Of a stretch of DNA of 26,473 bases, positions 1-7,839 are shown one piece after another. How positions within the stretch are numbered: the first letter of the stretch is position 1; each line of letters opens with the position of its first letter. A program made the translations under genes and the position numbers. This stretch comes from DASPOF01 sp035626155 (lineage in GTDB: Bacteria > Desulfobacterota > Binatia > Binatales > Binataceae), in assembly GCA_035626155.1 (NCBI GenBank), contig DASPOF010000121.1:1-26473 (forward strand), read 5' to 3'. A model generated the notes under the pieces. That model ran no database searches and was not told the origin of the DNA. It was given only the letters and a program-made list of their open reading frames with translations.

Positions 1-294
1 GCGGAAGATGTTGCGATTACCGATCCGGACCAGCCGCCGCCCGCCGGTGTAAGCGAGGTCCTGGGGCTCGTCGCCGATCACCGCGTTGGGATGAAAGATG
101 TTGGCCTCGCCGATTTCGGTGTCGCCCAGAATCGTGACGTGGCCTATCAGCCGCGAGCGCGCGCCGATCTTTATTCTGCCGTCAAGCAGGCAGAGCGGAC
201 CCACCTCGACGGCGAGCCCAAGCTCGACTTCGGGGCCGACGACCGACGACGGGTGGACCTTGGGCGGCGGAAGCGAGGCGGTCTCAGGAGGCAT
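1..294 (-). CDS. lpxA: Acyl-ACP--UDP-N-acetylglucosamine O-acyltransferase (LpxA), N-terminal part
   Basis: LpxA attaches the first 3-hydroxyacyl chain to UDP-GlcNAc, the first committed step of lipid A synthesis in the cytoplasm. The window holds only the first 98 codons; the gene runs off the left edge. From ATG at 294 the protein shows the hexapeptide-repeat pattern of a left-handed beta helix (HPSSVVGPEVELG, later IGARSRL, IGHVTILGDTEIG) and the family signature HPNAVIGDEPQDL followed by a TGG..LVRIG segment, typical of LpxA. It begins 15 bases after the yacG stop, so the two are probably cotranscribed. LpxD and other hexapeptide acyltransferases share the fold, but the GDEPQDL loop favours LpxA. 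The C-terminal half and its substrate-length ruler residues are not visible. Confidence 0.9.
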   Translation of the reverse strand, partial: MPPETASLPPPKVHPSSVVGPEVELGLAVEVGPLCLLDGRIKIGARSRLIGHVTILGDTEIGEANIFHPNAVIGDEPQDLAYTGGRRLVRIGNRNIFR

Positions 295-309
295 CGCGGC
301 ACCGGTCGG

Positions 310-498
310 TCAATTGAGCGGGCCCCGCTTCTTGAGGTCGTCGGGATGCTCGCGATCTTCGGTTTTGCCGCCGGGCACGCGGTAGTCTTCACTCGCCCAT
401 GTGCCGAGATCGATCATGCGGCATCGTTCGGAACAAAAGGGCCGGAAGGGATTCTTCTGCGACAAGTCCACTTGCTTCTTGCAGACCGGACAGCGCAT
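310..498 (-). CDS. yacG: DNA gyrase inhibitor YacG, zinc-binding
   Basis: A 62-residue protein with the four zinc-binding cysteines of YacG: CPVC at residues 3-6 and C22/C26 in the FCSERCRMIDLG motif, followed by the acidic/basic tail region. E. coli YacG binds GyrB and inhibits gyrase; that role is known for the family and not shown here. The reading frame stays open further upstream to about 675, but the family begins at MRCPVC, so ATG at 498 is chosen. An AAGGA sequence lies about 11 bases upstream. It precedes lpxA on the same strand with a 15-base gap. The pairing with lpxA is not the usual enterobacterial neighbourhood (coaE/yacF). Confidence 0.88.
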   Translation of the reverse strand: MRCPVCKKQVDLSQKNPFRPFCSERCRMIDLGTWASEDYRVPGGKTEDREHPDDLKKRGPLN

Positions 499-639
499 CG
501 CCACATCCGTCCTTCGCTGAGAAAACTGGCAGAACGGCCCGCCCCGCGCAATTCGGGGGATGGAGGCACAGGGAGCGCACTCTGCCCCGCCGCCTGCGAC
601 CTTCGGATCGCCCGCTGAATAGTGAGAACGACAAAAAGC

Positions 640-670
640 AAGAAGGCCGGAACAATGTCCGGCCTTTTGC
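640..670 (-). terminator. Hairpin terminator downstream of the 116-residue unknown
   Basis: Bases 643-651 and 658-666 form a perfect 9-bp stem (AAGGCCGGA/TCCGGCCTT) with a 6-base loop. Read on the minus strand, it lies just after the stop at 686 and is followed by a T-rich run (TTCTTGCTTTTTG). On the plus strand it is followed by TTTT, so it may work in both directions. It separates yacG/lpxA from the gene upstream. Confidence 0.65.
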
Positions 671-685
671 AGCAACCGAGTCTCG

Positions 686-1036
686 TTACTCGCCCCTGGC
701 CTTCGCCAGCAGAGCGTCTAACTCTCGATTCACTTGCTCCATCGTCTCGATCAACCGATCGAGGGTGCGATTCAGAGTGGCGTTGTCCAAGCCCTTTCCG
801 TTCGTAGAAGAGACCCGCCCTACTGCTTCTGCGGTCTGGCGGCTTTTTTTGGCACGTTCCATTAGCGCTACGAGGCGTGCTTTTGACTCCGGGCGGAGGG
901 CAAATCTCTGTAATTCCCGCGCCTTTGCTAGTGCCTCAATTACAAGATGGCCGAAGCGTTCAAGCTTGTCCATACCTGCCCAGTCCGCCCAATCCAGAGT
1001 CAAGCTACCGCGAGCGATTCTGCATCGCTCGGCCAT
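686..1036 (-). CDS. Hypothetical helical protein, 116 residues
   Basis: I do not recognise this protein. It is rich in Leu, Ala, Glu, Lys and Arg, with a long predicted amphipathic helical stretch in the C-terminal half (residues about 85-116, TLDRLIETMEQVNREL), so a short coiled coil is likely. No signal peptide or membrane segment is visible. The first ATG is at 1036; a second at 973 (MDKLERFG) is preceded by a GGGCAGG sequence and may be the true start. It stands alone, divergent from the membrane protein at 1135, with a clear terminator after it. A plus-strand frame across the same bases (399-1040) is Arg/Ser/Pro-rich and looks like a shadow, which supports the minus-strand reading. Confidence 0.6.
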   Translation of the reverse strand: MAERCRIARGSLTLDWADWAGMDKLERFGHLVIEALAKARELQRFALRPESKARLVALMERAKKSRQTAEAVGRVSSTNGKGLDNATLNRTLDRLIETMEQVNRELDALLAKARGE

Positions 1037-1134
1037 TTAACCGTCCGTGGACAGGGACGGTCAGTACCGTTTGCCATTAGGTCAGAAATCATGCCAAAAG
1101 CGAAACCGATCTTACTGGCATCCGCTGACTTTCC

Positions 1135-2133
1135 ATGAAGCGCTTGAAGCCATCATTGGCATTGATCCTGATCGCGTTGGCCTTAGTCCTGACTGCCGGA
1201 AGCGCAGACGTTCCAAAACTTAGTCCGAGCCTGGCCACGGAGTCGCGTGAGAGCATCAAGCTCGCCGAGCAACTGACCGCGGAGCACATAACGCCGGGCT
1301 TACAGTCCAATCTCTCTCACGCCATAGACCGCGACCGCCGGGCCGCAAGCCAACAGAACGATGGCCACGATTATTCGACGGCGGTAATCGCGATTTTCAC
1401 CGTTATTTCCGCGATCGCTGCGGCCCTCATCGCATGGTTCAACTTCCAGTTGGTCGGCGTCACGGACGAGATGAAAAAAGCGACCGCGAAAGCTGCCGAA
1501 GCAGCAGCGAAAAGTGCGGAACTCGCCGCGCGCGCCTTGCACTTGGACAGGCCGTTTCTTCATTTCGATTCGATAGACTTGAAAAATTTCCATCCAGATA
1601 GCCGTCGTCTGGCCGCTGTTTTCACGTTCAAAAATCGGGGGAAAAGCGTCGCCTTTATTTCTGACGTACAAGCTGCGCTTGGAATAACGAATATGATTAG
1701 TGATCTGCCGTACATTGCTGGCGGATCCCCGCCAACCCATGATTTCCCGGGTGAGATCGATTATTCGGGCGATTATAGCTTTGTGCGGATCGAGACGAAG
1801 GTTCTGGAACCGGGACAAAGTTCGAGTCAGTGTCACGTACCTTTCAGTCCACCCGAAAGTAAAGAGCTTGATGAGGACCGGACACCAATGCCCGTTTGGC
1901 CCGGACATCTCTCGGCAGAATTGTTCAGGCGTTTGACGACCGACGCTTTTGATAGCGGTGAAGCAGAATTGCCCGAGGCTCAACTGACACTGCGGGGGAT
2001 CGTACGGTATCGCGATGCCGCGCAAGAGCCCTTCTGGACAGAATTTTGTTGGGATTATGTCGTGTCGTTTGATCGCGGTCGCGATTTGGAACCTGGACGA
2101 TTTGTATTGAGATATTACAAAGATGGCGAATAA
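1135..2133 (+). CDS. Hypothetical two-helix membrane protein, 332 residues
   Basis: The function is unknown. Residues 7-24 form a hydrophobic segment that could be a signal peptide or first membrane helix. A second, clear membrane helix lies at about 82-101 (STAVIAIFTVISAIAAALIA). It is followed by an Ala/Lys/Glu-rich helical neck at 112-136, then about 195 residues without membrane segments and probably rich in beta strands. Proteins built this way (membrane anchor, Ala-rich neck, a domain starting around RPFLHF) are widespread in proteobacteria without an assigned role. No Shine-Dalgarno sequence is obvious before the ATG. The composition is less GC-rich than the catabolic genes to the right: bases 1561-1620 hold 27 G or C of 60. 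It may be cotranscribed with the gene at 2233. Confidence 0.7.
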   Translation: MKRLKPSLALILIALALVLTAGSADVPKLSPSLATESRESIKLAEQLTAEHITPGLQSNLSHAIDRDRRAASQQNDGHDYSTAVIAIFTVISAIAAALIAWFNFQLVGVTDEMKKATAKAAEAAAKSAELAARALHLDRPFLHFDSIDLKNFHPDSRRLAAVFTFKNRGKSVAFISDVQAALGITNMISDLPYIAGGSPPTHDFPGEIDYSGDYSFVRIETKVLEPGQSSSQCHVPFSPPESKELDEDRTPMPVWPGHLSAELFRRLTTDAFDSGEAELPEAQLTLRGIVRYRDAAQEPFWTEFCWDYVVSFDRGRDLEPGRFVLRYYKDGE

Positions 2134-2232
2134 CGACCACAAGAGCGATAACGCGACGGTACGCGCTGGACGAGCACGCGTGCACCACGCAAAACCCGAC
2201 TCATTAGGCCCCTTCTCCGGTTCGCGACCAAA

Positions 2233-2736
2233 GTGAGCGATTGGGTCAAAACTCTGGTCAGCGTCGCCTTTGGTGCGGTCCTAGCCGCTGCTCTCAATTA
2301 CTTCTTCTGGAAGCGCCAGCATCGCGAGGAAGTGAAGTCGTCGGAAGAACGGGACGCCCGCAGAGAGCGCTTGTTGGAAGAACGCGAACTCCGAAGAGAG
2401 CGGGCACGGGCAGTGGAACGACTTCGAGAGGTCGGGGGTCTTCTGATCGAAATCAATCGGGCGGCCTTGTCCGGTCCGAACATCAACCAAACCGAGGTGA
2501 CCACAACAACCTATATTGAAATTCATCGACTTCGGCGTGAAGTAATCAGCGCCGTGGCGGCCGTTCGCGATGTGTTTCCTGCTGATCGGGGCGACACCGC
2601 CTTGCGGCTGAACTTGTTCGAAGGAGCAATTACCGAGAAGGTTCCGCTGGCGCCAGATTCGCTTGGAAATTTACGCAGCCAACTCGACCTGATCTTGGAC
2701 AAACTTCGCGCAGATGTTTCAATACCTAACAAGTGA
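2233..2736 (+). CDS. Hypothetical membrane-anchored coiled-coil protein, 167 residues
   Basis: The function is unknown. GTG at 2233 starts a protein with one N-terminal membrane helix (residues about 6-25, VKTLVSVAFGAVLAAALNYF). A highly charged Glu/Arg coiled coil of about 45 residues follows (residues 27-70, with EERDARRERLLEERELRRER inside it), then a helical C-terminal domain. With a single N-terminal anchor the C-terminal domain is probably cytoplasmic. It follows the two-helix membrane protein by 99 bases, in the same lower-GC stretch and on the same strand, so the two could form a unit. Bases 2134-2232 between them show no convincing promoter. It converges on glgB. Confidence 0.65.
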   Translation: MSDWVKTLVSVAFGAVLAAALNYFFWKRQHREEVKSSEERDARRERLLEERELRRERARAVERLREVGGLLIEINRAALSGPNINQTEVTTTTYIEIHRLRREVISAVAAVRDVFPADRGDTALRLNLFEGAITEKVPLAPDSLGNLRSQLDLILDKLRADVSIPNK

Positions 2737-2808
2737 AGAGGGCCAGTCGGGCCGCAGCGGGGCGACGGCGCGCATTAGAAGGCGCGTCAGCTCCGCCGGG
2801 CGCCTCCG

Positions 2809-5067
2809 CTACGGCGCGGCGAACCAGAGGGCGGACAGCGGCGGCAGTTCGATCGAGATCGAATTATCGAATTGATGCCACGGGATCGGGGCCGACTGAA
2901 CCCCGCCGAGGTTGCCCCGATTGCCGCCGCCGTACACGCCGGCGTCGGTATTGAGAATCTCGCGATACCATCCCGGCTCCGGCACCCCGATTCGAAATCC
3001 GCTTCGCGCGACCGGCGAGAAATTGCATACGCACACGATCTTGCGTCCGCTCGATGGCGCAATCCGGATGAACGAGATCGCGTTGTCATCGGCGTTGTCC
3101 GCATCGATCCAGCGGAAGCCCGCCGGGTCGGTGTCCGCCTCCCACAGCGCCGGCTCCTCGCGGTAAATCCGGTTGAGGTCGCCCACCAGCCGCTGCAGGC
3201 CGGCGTGTTCGTATCCCTGAAGAACGTGCCAATCGAGGCTCGAGTCGTGGTCCCATTCGTCCCACTGGCCGAACTCATCACCCATGAACAGCAGCTTCTT
3301 TCCCGGGCGCGCCCACATGTAGCCATAGAGCGCGCGCAGGTTTCCGAATTTCTCCGCGCGCATCCCCGGCATCTTCGCGAGCATCGCGCTCTTTCCGTGC
3401 ACCACCTCATCGTGCGACAGCGGCAGCACGAAGTTCTCGCTCCACGCGTAGAGCATCCCGAAGGTGAGGTCGCGATGGTGCCACTTGCGATGCACCGGGT
3501 CGAGCGCGAAGTATTCGAGCGTGTCGTGCATCCATCCCATGTCCCACTTGAGCCCGAAGCCAAGCCCGCCCATGAAGGTCGGCCGGCTCACGCCGGGCCA
3601 CGCAGTCGATTCCTCGGCGATCATCAGGATGCCCGGGTTGAGCGCGTAGGCTTGCTCGTTGAGCGTGCGCAGGAATGAAACCGCCTCGAAGTTTTCCCGG
3701 CCGCCGTACTGGTTGGGAATCCACTCGCCGTCGCGCCGTCCGTAATCGCGGTAGATCATCGACGCGACCGCATCGACGCGCAGCCCGTCGGCGTGAAAGT
3801 CGCTCAGCCAATAAAGGGCGCTCGCGATGAGAAAGCTGCGCACCTCGTTGCGGCCGTAATTGAAGATGTAGGTATCCCAGTCGGGATGATGTCCCAGGCG
3901 CGGGTCCGCGTGCTCGTAAAGGCCGGTGCCATCGAAGCGGCCCAGGCTGAACTCGTCCTTGGGGAAATGCGCGGGCACCCAATCGAGAATCACGCCGATG
4001 CCGCGCCGATGAAGCTCATCGATCAGGTAGCGCAGGTCGTCGGGGCCGCCGTAGCGCGCCGTCGGCGCAAAGTACCCGCTCACCTGGTAGCCCCACGAGC
4101 CCGTGAACGGATGCTCCATCACCGGCATGAATTGCACGTGGGTGAAGCCGAGGTCCTTTACATAATCGCCGAGCGCAGCCGCCAGCTCGCGATAAGTGAG
4201 GCAGCGGTTGCCATCCTCGGAGACGCGCCGCCACGATCCGAGATGAACCTCGTAAATCGAGACGGGCTGGCGAATCGGGTCGCGCCCCGCGCGCGCGTCC
4301 ATCCACTCGCGATCGCGAAACTCGTACTCGGAACGGAACACGACCGATGCGGTCGCGGGCGGCAGTTCCATCCGCTGCGCCATCGGGTCGCTCTTGAGAA
4401 GCAAATCGCCGCCGCGGGTGCGGATTTCATACTTGTAGATCGAGCCCGGCCCGATCCCCGGAATGAACAGCTCCCAGATGCCCGAACTGCCGAGCACCCG
4501 CATCATGTGCAACCGCCCATCCCAGCGGTTGAAGTCGCCGACCACGCTCACGCTCTTGGCATCGGGCGCCCAGACCGCGAAGGCAGTGCCCTGGGTTCCG
4601 CCGACTTCGAGCGGATGCGCGCCGAGCTTCTCGTAAGCGCGCTGATGCTTCTGCTCGCCCCATAGATGCAGGTCCAACTCGCCGAGCGTGGGCAGAAACG
4701 AGTACGGGTCGCGCGTCACAAGGACGGCGCCGTCGGCTTGATGAATCTCGAGGCGGTAAGGAAACACGTCCTGGCGGCCCGCAATGGTCGTCTCGAAGAG
4801 GCCGGCCTCCCGGCGCGGCGTCATCTCGCGCCGCAAGCCGTCATCGGCGAGCACGAACACCTGCGACGCATCCGGCCGATACGCGCGCACGCTCACGCCG
4901 CGGGGACCGGGATGCGCTCCGAGAATCGAGTGCGGGTCCGGATGTTCCAGGTCCATCAGGCGCTCGAGGTCGGTACGAGCGGCTTTCCGAGTTTGAAGTC
5001 CCATGGTTTCGAGTTCGGGGGCCGGGCTGCGACTGGCACCACCCGCCCGCGCTTGCCGCCGATCCAT
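2809..5067 (-). CDS. glgB: 1,4-alpha-glucan branching enzyme (GlgB)
   Basis: GlgB introduces alpha-1,6 branches into glycogen (GH13 family). From TTG/ATG-region start 5067 the protein has 752 residues, close to the usual length of about 730. The order is an N-terminal CBM48-type region, a second CBM48 region around residues 150-230 (FAVWAPDA, VVGDFNRWDGR), then the GH13 barrel. Conserved motifs: ILDWVPAHFP (360-369), DGLRVDAVASM with the nucleophile D432, IAEES with the acid/base Glu at 485/486, and LPLSHDEVVHGK with D553. The first ATG is at 5067. A second at 5004 (MGLQTRKAA) is also possible, and a TAAAAT sequence just upstream of 5067 would leave the longer form almost without a leader. 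No glgA, glgC or glgX is visible beside it. Confidence 0.95.
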   Translation of the reverse strand: MDRRQARAGGASRSPAPELETMGLQTRKAARTDLERLMDLEHPDPHSILGAHPGPRGVSVRAYRPDASQVFVLADDGLRREMTPRREAGLFETTIAGRQDVFPYRLEIHQADGAVLVTRDPYSFLPTLGELDLHLWGEQKHQRAYEKLGAHPLEVGGTQGTAFAVWAPDAKSVSVVGDFNRWDGRLHMMRVLGSSGIWELFIPGIGPGSIYKYEIRTRGGDLLLKSDPMAQRMELPPATASVVFRSEYEFRDREWMDARAGRDPIRQPVSIYEVHLGSWRRVSEDGNRCLTYRELAAALGDYVKDLGFTHVQFMPVMEHPFTGSWGYQVSGYFAPTARYGGPDDLRYLIDELHRRGIGVILDWVPAHFPKDEFSLGRFDGTGLYEHADPRLGHHPDWDTYIFNYGRNEVRSFLIASALYWLSDFHADGLRVDAVASMIYRDYGRRDGEWIPNQYGGRENFEAVSFLRTLNEQAYALNPGILMIAEESTAWPGVSRPTFMGGLGFGLKWDMGWMHDTLEYFALDPVHRKWHHRDLTFGMLYAWSENFVLPLSHDEVVHGKSAMLAKMPGMRAEKFGNLRALYGYMWARPGKKLLFMGDEFGQWDEWDHDSSLDWHVLQGYEHAGLQRLVGDLNRIYREEPALWEADTDPAGFRWIDADNADDNAISFIRIAPSSGRKIVCVCNFSPVARSGFRIGVPEPGWYREILNTDAGVYGGGNRGNLGGVQSAPIPWHQFDNSISIELPPLSALWFAAP

Positions 5068-5318
5068 CTATCAAATTTTAGATGATACGCAGGTCTTGAG
5101 CGAACTACCGGCTGCGGACCGCCCGGGTGCCGGTTCTCATGAGCGATGCTCGCGAGGTCAGCGGGCATTAACGAGGCTTGTCGGCGGACTCGCGGAGGCG
5201 AGTTTAAGCGCGGCCGAAATTGTGGCCGGCGGGATGTTGTGCAGAAAAAGAGAGCGGATTATGGTACCGTCAGCGGGTTGCTGATCCTCCCAACAGGGGG
5301 CCAAAAAGGAGACTTTCC
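5068..5318. other. Divergent intergenic region between glgB and the thiolase gene
   Basis: These 251 bases hold no convincing gene. They should contain the promoters of both divergent genes. The only promoter-like match I can support is described at 5237-5265. A strong ribosome binding site (AAAGGAG, 5304-5311) precedes the thiolase start. Confidence 0.6.
5237..5265 (+). promoter_or_regulatory. Candidate sigma-70 promoter for the thiolase gene
   Basis: TTGTGC (5237-5242), a 17-base spacer and TATGGT (5260-5265) fit a -35/-10 arrangement and would give a leader of about 45 bases before the ATG at 5319. Both hexamers are imperfect, so this is a candidate only. Confidence 0.35.
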
Positions 5319-6572
5319 ATGCGCGAAGTATCAGTCATCGGTGCCGGGATGGTGAAGTTCGGCAAGTACCTTAACACCAGCATGAAGACGATCGGCCGCG
5401 ATGCTGTGAACAACGCGCTCACCAGCGCAGGCGTCGGGCTTAAACAGATCGAGGCGGCCGCGGTGGGCAACGCGATGGCCGGGCTCGTGACCGGGCAGGA
5501 ATGCGTCCGAGGCCAGGTCGTGCTGCGCGAGATGGGCTTCGGCGGCATCCCGATCATCAACTGCGAGAACGCCTGCGCGAGTTCCTCGACCGCGTTCCAC
5601 CTGGCGTGGCTGTACGTCGCCTCCGGGATGTACGACATCGTACTGGCGCTCGGGATGGAGAAGCTCTACCACGCCGACAAGCGGATATCGTACGGAGCGA
5701 TCGGATCGGCGGTCGATGTCGAGCTGGCGAAGCAGATTGTCGCCGAGATGAACGCGCAGCAGGAAAAACTCCGCGCGGAGCGGGCCGCCAAGGGCGAGGC
5801 GCCCAAGGCACCAGCCGGCGGCGCCGGAGAGTCGCGCTCGATGTTCATGGACTTCTATGCGGCGGGCGCGCGCGCCCACATGAAGAAGTACGGCACCACC
5901 AGGGAACAGTTCGGACGCGTCGCGGTTAAGAATCACCGCAACGGCAGCCTCAATCCCCACGCCCAATACCAGGAAGTCTATTCGCTGGAGGACGTCCTCA
6001 ATTCTCCGATGGTGGCCGATCCGCTCACGCGCCTGATGTGCTCGCCAATCGGCGACGGCGCCGCCGCCGCGGTGCTATGCGCATCCTCGGTCGCGCCTCG
6101 TTACACGAACAAGCCGGTCAGGGTGCTCGCGTCGTTGCTGTCTTCGGGAAGCGATCACGGGCCCGACGACCCCGGAATCGTGGAGCGGGTCTCCCGGCAG
6201 GCATACGAGAAGGCGGGACTGGGACCGAAGGACATCAGCGTTATCGAACTGCACGATGCCTCCGCGCCCGCGGAGCTTATGGCCTACGAGGAGCTCGGGC
6301 TGTGCGGGAAAGGCGAGGGCGGCAGGCTCATCGACGACGGCTCCACCGAGATTACCGGCCGCATTCCAGTAAATCCCTCGGGCGGACTGCTCGCGAAAGG
6401 TCATCCGGTGGGTGCGACCGGTGTGGCGCAAATCTCGGAGATTTTCTGGCAGCTTCGCGGCGAGGCTGATAAGCGGCAGGTGAAGAATCCGAAGATTGGA
6501 CTGACGGAAAACGCCGGCGGCTCGGTACACGGCGACGCCGCCGCGATGTCGATCCATATTCTTGGAGTTTGA
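5319..6572 (+). CDS. Thiolase-superfamily protein, SCP2/lipid-transfer type, 417 residues
   Basis: This is a CoA-linked thiolase-fold enzyme, related to SCP2-thiolases and bacterial 'lipid-transfer' acetyl-CoA acetyltransferases. The acyl-accepting cysteine is C86 in NACASSS, H312 lies in ELHDAS, and GHPVGATG spans 361-368. The last conserved block reads NAGGSVHGD, without the CxG cysteine of classical thiolases, as in SCP2-type members. Unusually, the HDCF-type cysteine is also absent (HDAS). A charged Ala/Glu/Lys segment at about 143-172 looks like an inserted linker. ATG at 5319 is chosen because AAAGGAG lies 8 bases upstream and the family starts at REVSVIGAGM; the open frame extends further upstream without support. 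It may act in beta-oxidation-like thiolysis or a Claisen/retro-aldol step. No DUF35 partner is visible. Confidence 0.88.
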   Translation: MREVSVIGAGMVKFGKYLNTSMKTIGRDAVNNALTSAGVGLKQIEAAAVGNAMAGLVTGQECVRGQVVLREMGFGGIPIINCENACASSSTAFHLAWLYVASGMYDIVLALGMEKLYHADKRISYGAIGSAVDVELAKQIVAEMNAQQEKLRAERAAKGEAPKAPAGGAGESRSMFMDFYAAGARAHMKKYGTTREQFGRVAVKNHRNGSLNPHAQYQEVYSLEDVLNSPMVADPLTRLMCSPIGDGAAAAVLCASSVAPRYTNKPVRVLASLLSSGSDHGPDDPGIVERVSRQAYEKAGLGPKDISVIELHDASAPAELMAYEELGLCGKGEGGRLIDDGSTEITGRIPVNPSGGLLAKGHPVGATGVAQISEIFWQLRGEADKRQVKNPKIGLTENAGGSVHGDAAAMSIHILGV

Positions 6573-6614
6573 GGCGGCCGCCCGCAAAAGGCGGGAGGCG
6601 AAATCGCAGATCAA

Positions 6615-6655
6615 GGCCGCGCGGAGACAGGGTCCCCGCGCGGCCCTTTCTTTTT
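6615..6655 (+). terminator. Rho-independent terminator after the thiolase gene
   Basis: GGCCGCGCGG (6615-6624) pairs perfectly with CCGCGCGGCC (6636-6645) around an 11-base loop, followed by the T-rich run CTTTCTTTTTC. It lies 43 bases after the stop and 68 bases before the next start, so the thiolase gene is probably transcribed separately from the U32-like gene. Confidence 0.85.
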
Positions 6656-6722
6656 CGACGCCGTCTTCAACCGGATGCTCCGGCGTCGCGCGCGCGCGCC
6701 AGCTTGACCGGGGAGGTGAGCG

Positions 6723-7802
6723 ATGAAGCTCGTAGTGCCGGCGGTATTCGATGATGACTTCGTGGATGCGATGGCGGCGCTCCCGACAGGCCATCTTTAT
6801 GGCGCTGTCGGCGGCGATCTCAGCCTGCGCCCGAATCAATGGCTGCCGCGGCCCAACGCCGATCGCCTGGCCGCGTATGTCGGGCGCGCCCGCGAAAAAG
6901 GAATCTCGTTCTTCTACTGCCTCAACGCGGCTTGCCTGGGAAATCGGGAATTCACGGCCGAGGGGCAGCGATGGATCGTCGAGCGCCTGGGCTGGCTCGC
7001 CGACATCCAGGTCGGCGGCGTGGTGCTTTCGAATCCGTACCTGATCGCGTTCGCCCGCAAGCGTTTCCCGGAGCTTGAGATCGCGGTCTCAACCGCCGCG
7101 GGAATCGACAGCGTGGACAAGGCCTTGTTCTTCGAGCAACTGGGCGCGCAGGTGCTCTACCTGCCCGAGTACATCAACCGCGATTTCGCGCTGCTCGAAC
7201 AGATTCGCAGGCGCACGCGGGCAACTCTCGTGCTCCTTGCCAACGTCGGCTGCCTGCTCCATTGCTCAATTCGGCAATATCACATCAACCTGGTTTCGCA
7301 TTCCAACGAAAGCTCGGAACTGGGTACCTATGTCGATTATCCACTGATGTGGTGCACGTGCGAGAAGGCGCGGGACGAGGCGCAGATGCTCAAGTCGGTG
7401 TGGATCAGGCCGGAGGATTTGCGCGTGTATGAGCGGATGGGAATCGATGAATTCAAGCTGGCCGGCCGCGAGATGGATCGCGCGTGGGTTGAGCGCGCCG
7501 CCCGCGCATACGGCGCACGCAGATACGATGGCGACCTGAATGACATCATCCTGGGGTTCGACCACCTGGAACCATACGGGCGCCTGCCGGTTCGCATATC
7601 GAACCGCGTCCTCGACGGGTTCATCGATTTCTTCGCGAAGAAACACGATTGCCGCATCGGCTGCCGCGATTGCCGCTATTGCGACGATCACGCGGCCGCG
7701 CACTTGCGGCCCGAGGATGACCGCGATGCGTTCGTGCGGCGGCTGGGGCGGGCTATCGAGCGGTTCGAGGCGGGAGCTTTCCGCACCTTAAGCGGCAACT
7801 AA
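6723..7802 (+). CDS. Peptidase U32-family-like Fe-S protein, 359 residues
   Basis: The protein follows the COG0826/U32 pattern: a TIM-barrel-like N-terminal part (VVLSNPYLIAF, LEIAVSTAAGIDS, GAQVLYLPEYINRD), then cysteines C177 and C181 (NVGCLLHCSIRQYH), C211 and C213 (WCTC), then IRPEDL and FKLAGRE. U32 relatives such as UbiU/UbiV and RlhA use such cysteines for an Fe-S cluster and take part in hydroxylation reactions or tRNA/rRNA modification. Which role applies here is unknown. The C-terminus carries a further C-x3-C-x2-C-x2-C set (C310, C314, C317, C320), which could hold a second cluster. The start at 6723 has an excellent ribosome binding site (GGAGGTGA, 5 bases away). It is separated from the thiolase by a terminator and converges on the ligase operon. 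Confidence 0.75.
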   Translation: MKLVVPAVFDDDFVDAMAALPTGHLYGAVGGDLSLRPNQWLPRPNADRLAAYVGRAREKGISFFYCLNAACLGNREFTAEGQRWIVERLGWLADIQVGGVVLSNPYLIAFARKRFPELEIAVSTAAGIDSVDKALFFEQLGAQVLYLPEYINRDFALLEQIRRRTRATLVLLANVGCLLHCSIRQYHINLVSHSNESSELGTYVDYPLMWCTCEKARDEAQMLKSVWIRPEDLRVYERMGIDEFKLAGREMDRAWVERAARAYGARRYDGDLNDIILGFDHLEPYGRLPVRISNRVLDGFIDFFAKKHDCRIGCRDCRYCDDHAAAHLRPEDDRDAFVRRLGRAIERFEAGAFRTLSGN

Positions 7803-7806
7803 CTAT

Positions 7807-7839
7807 CGTCTAAACGCGGCGCAGCCGCCGTCTAAACGC
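7807..7839. repeat. Short direct repeat with a small hairpin between convergent genes
   Basis: CGTCTAAACGC occurs at 7807-7817 and again at 7829-7839. Between the copies, GCGGC-GCA-GCCGC (7816-7828) can fold into a 5-bp hairpin. The second copy includes the stop codon of the minus-strand ANL gene. There is no T-run, so it is at best a weak bidirectional terminator. Confidence 0.4.

Noticed and set aside
310..675. A 121-residue version of YacG with a long N-terminal extension
   Set aside because: The extension is cysteine- and Arg-rich without family support and would run into the terminator hairpin. The family begins at the CPVC motif.
2737..2808. Hairpin between the coiled-coil protein and glgB as a terminator
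   Set aside because: The stem is short with a bulge and there is no T-run on either strand.
2872..4665. Two long plus-strand frames opposite glgB
   Set aside because: They are shadows of a complete GH13 enzyme with all catalytic residues. Their composition is biased and no domain is visible.
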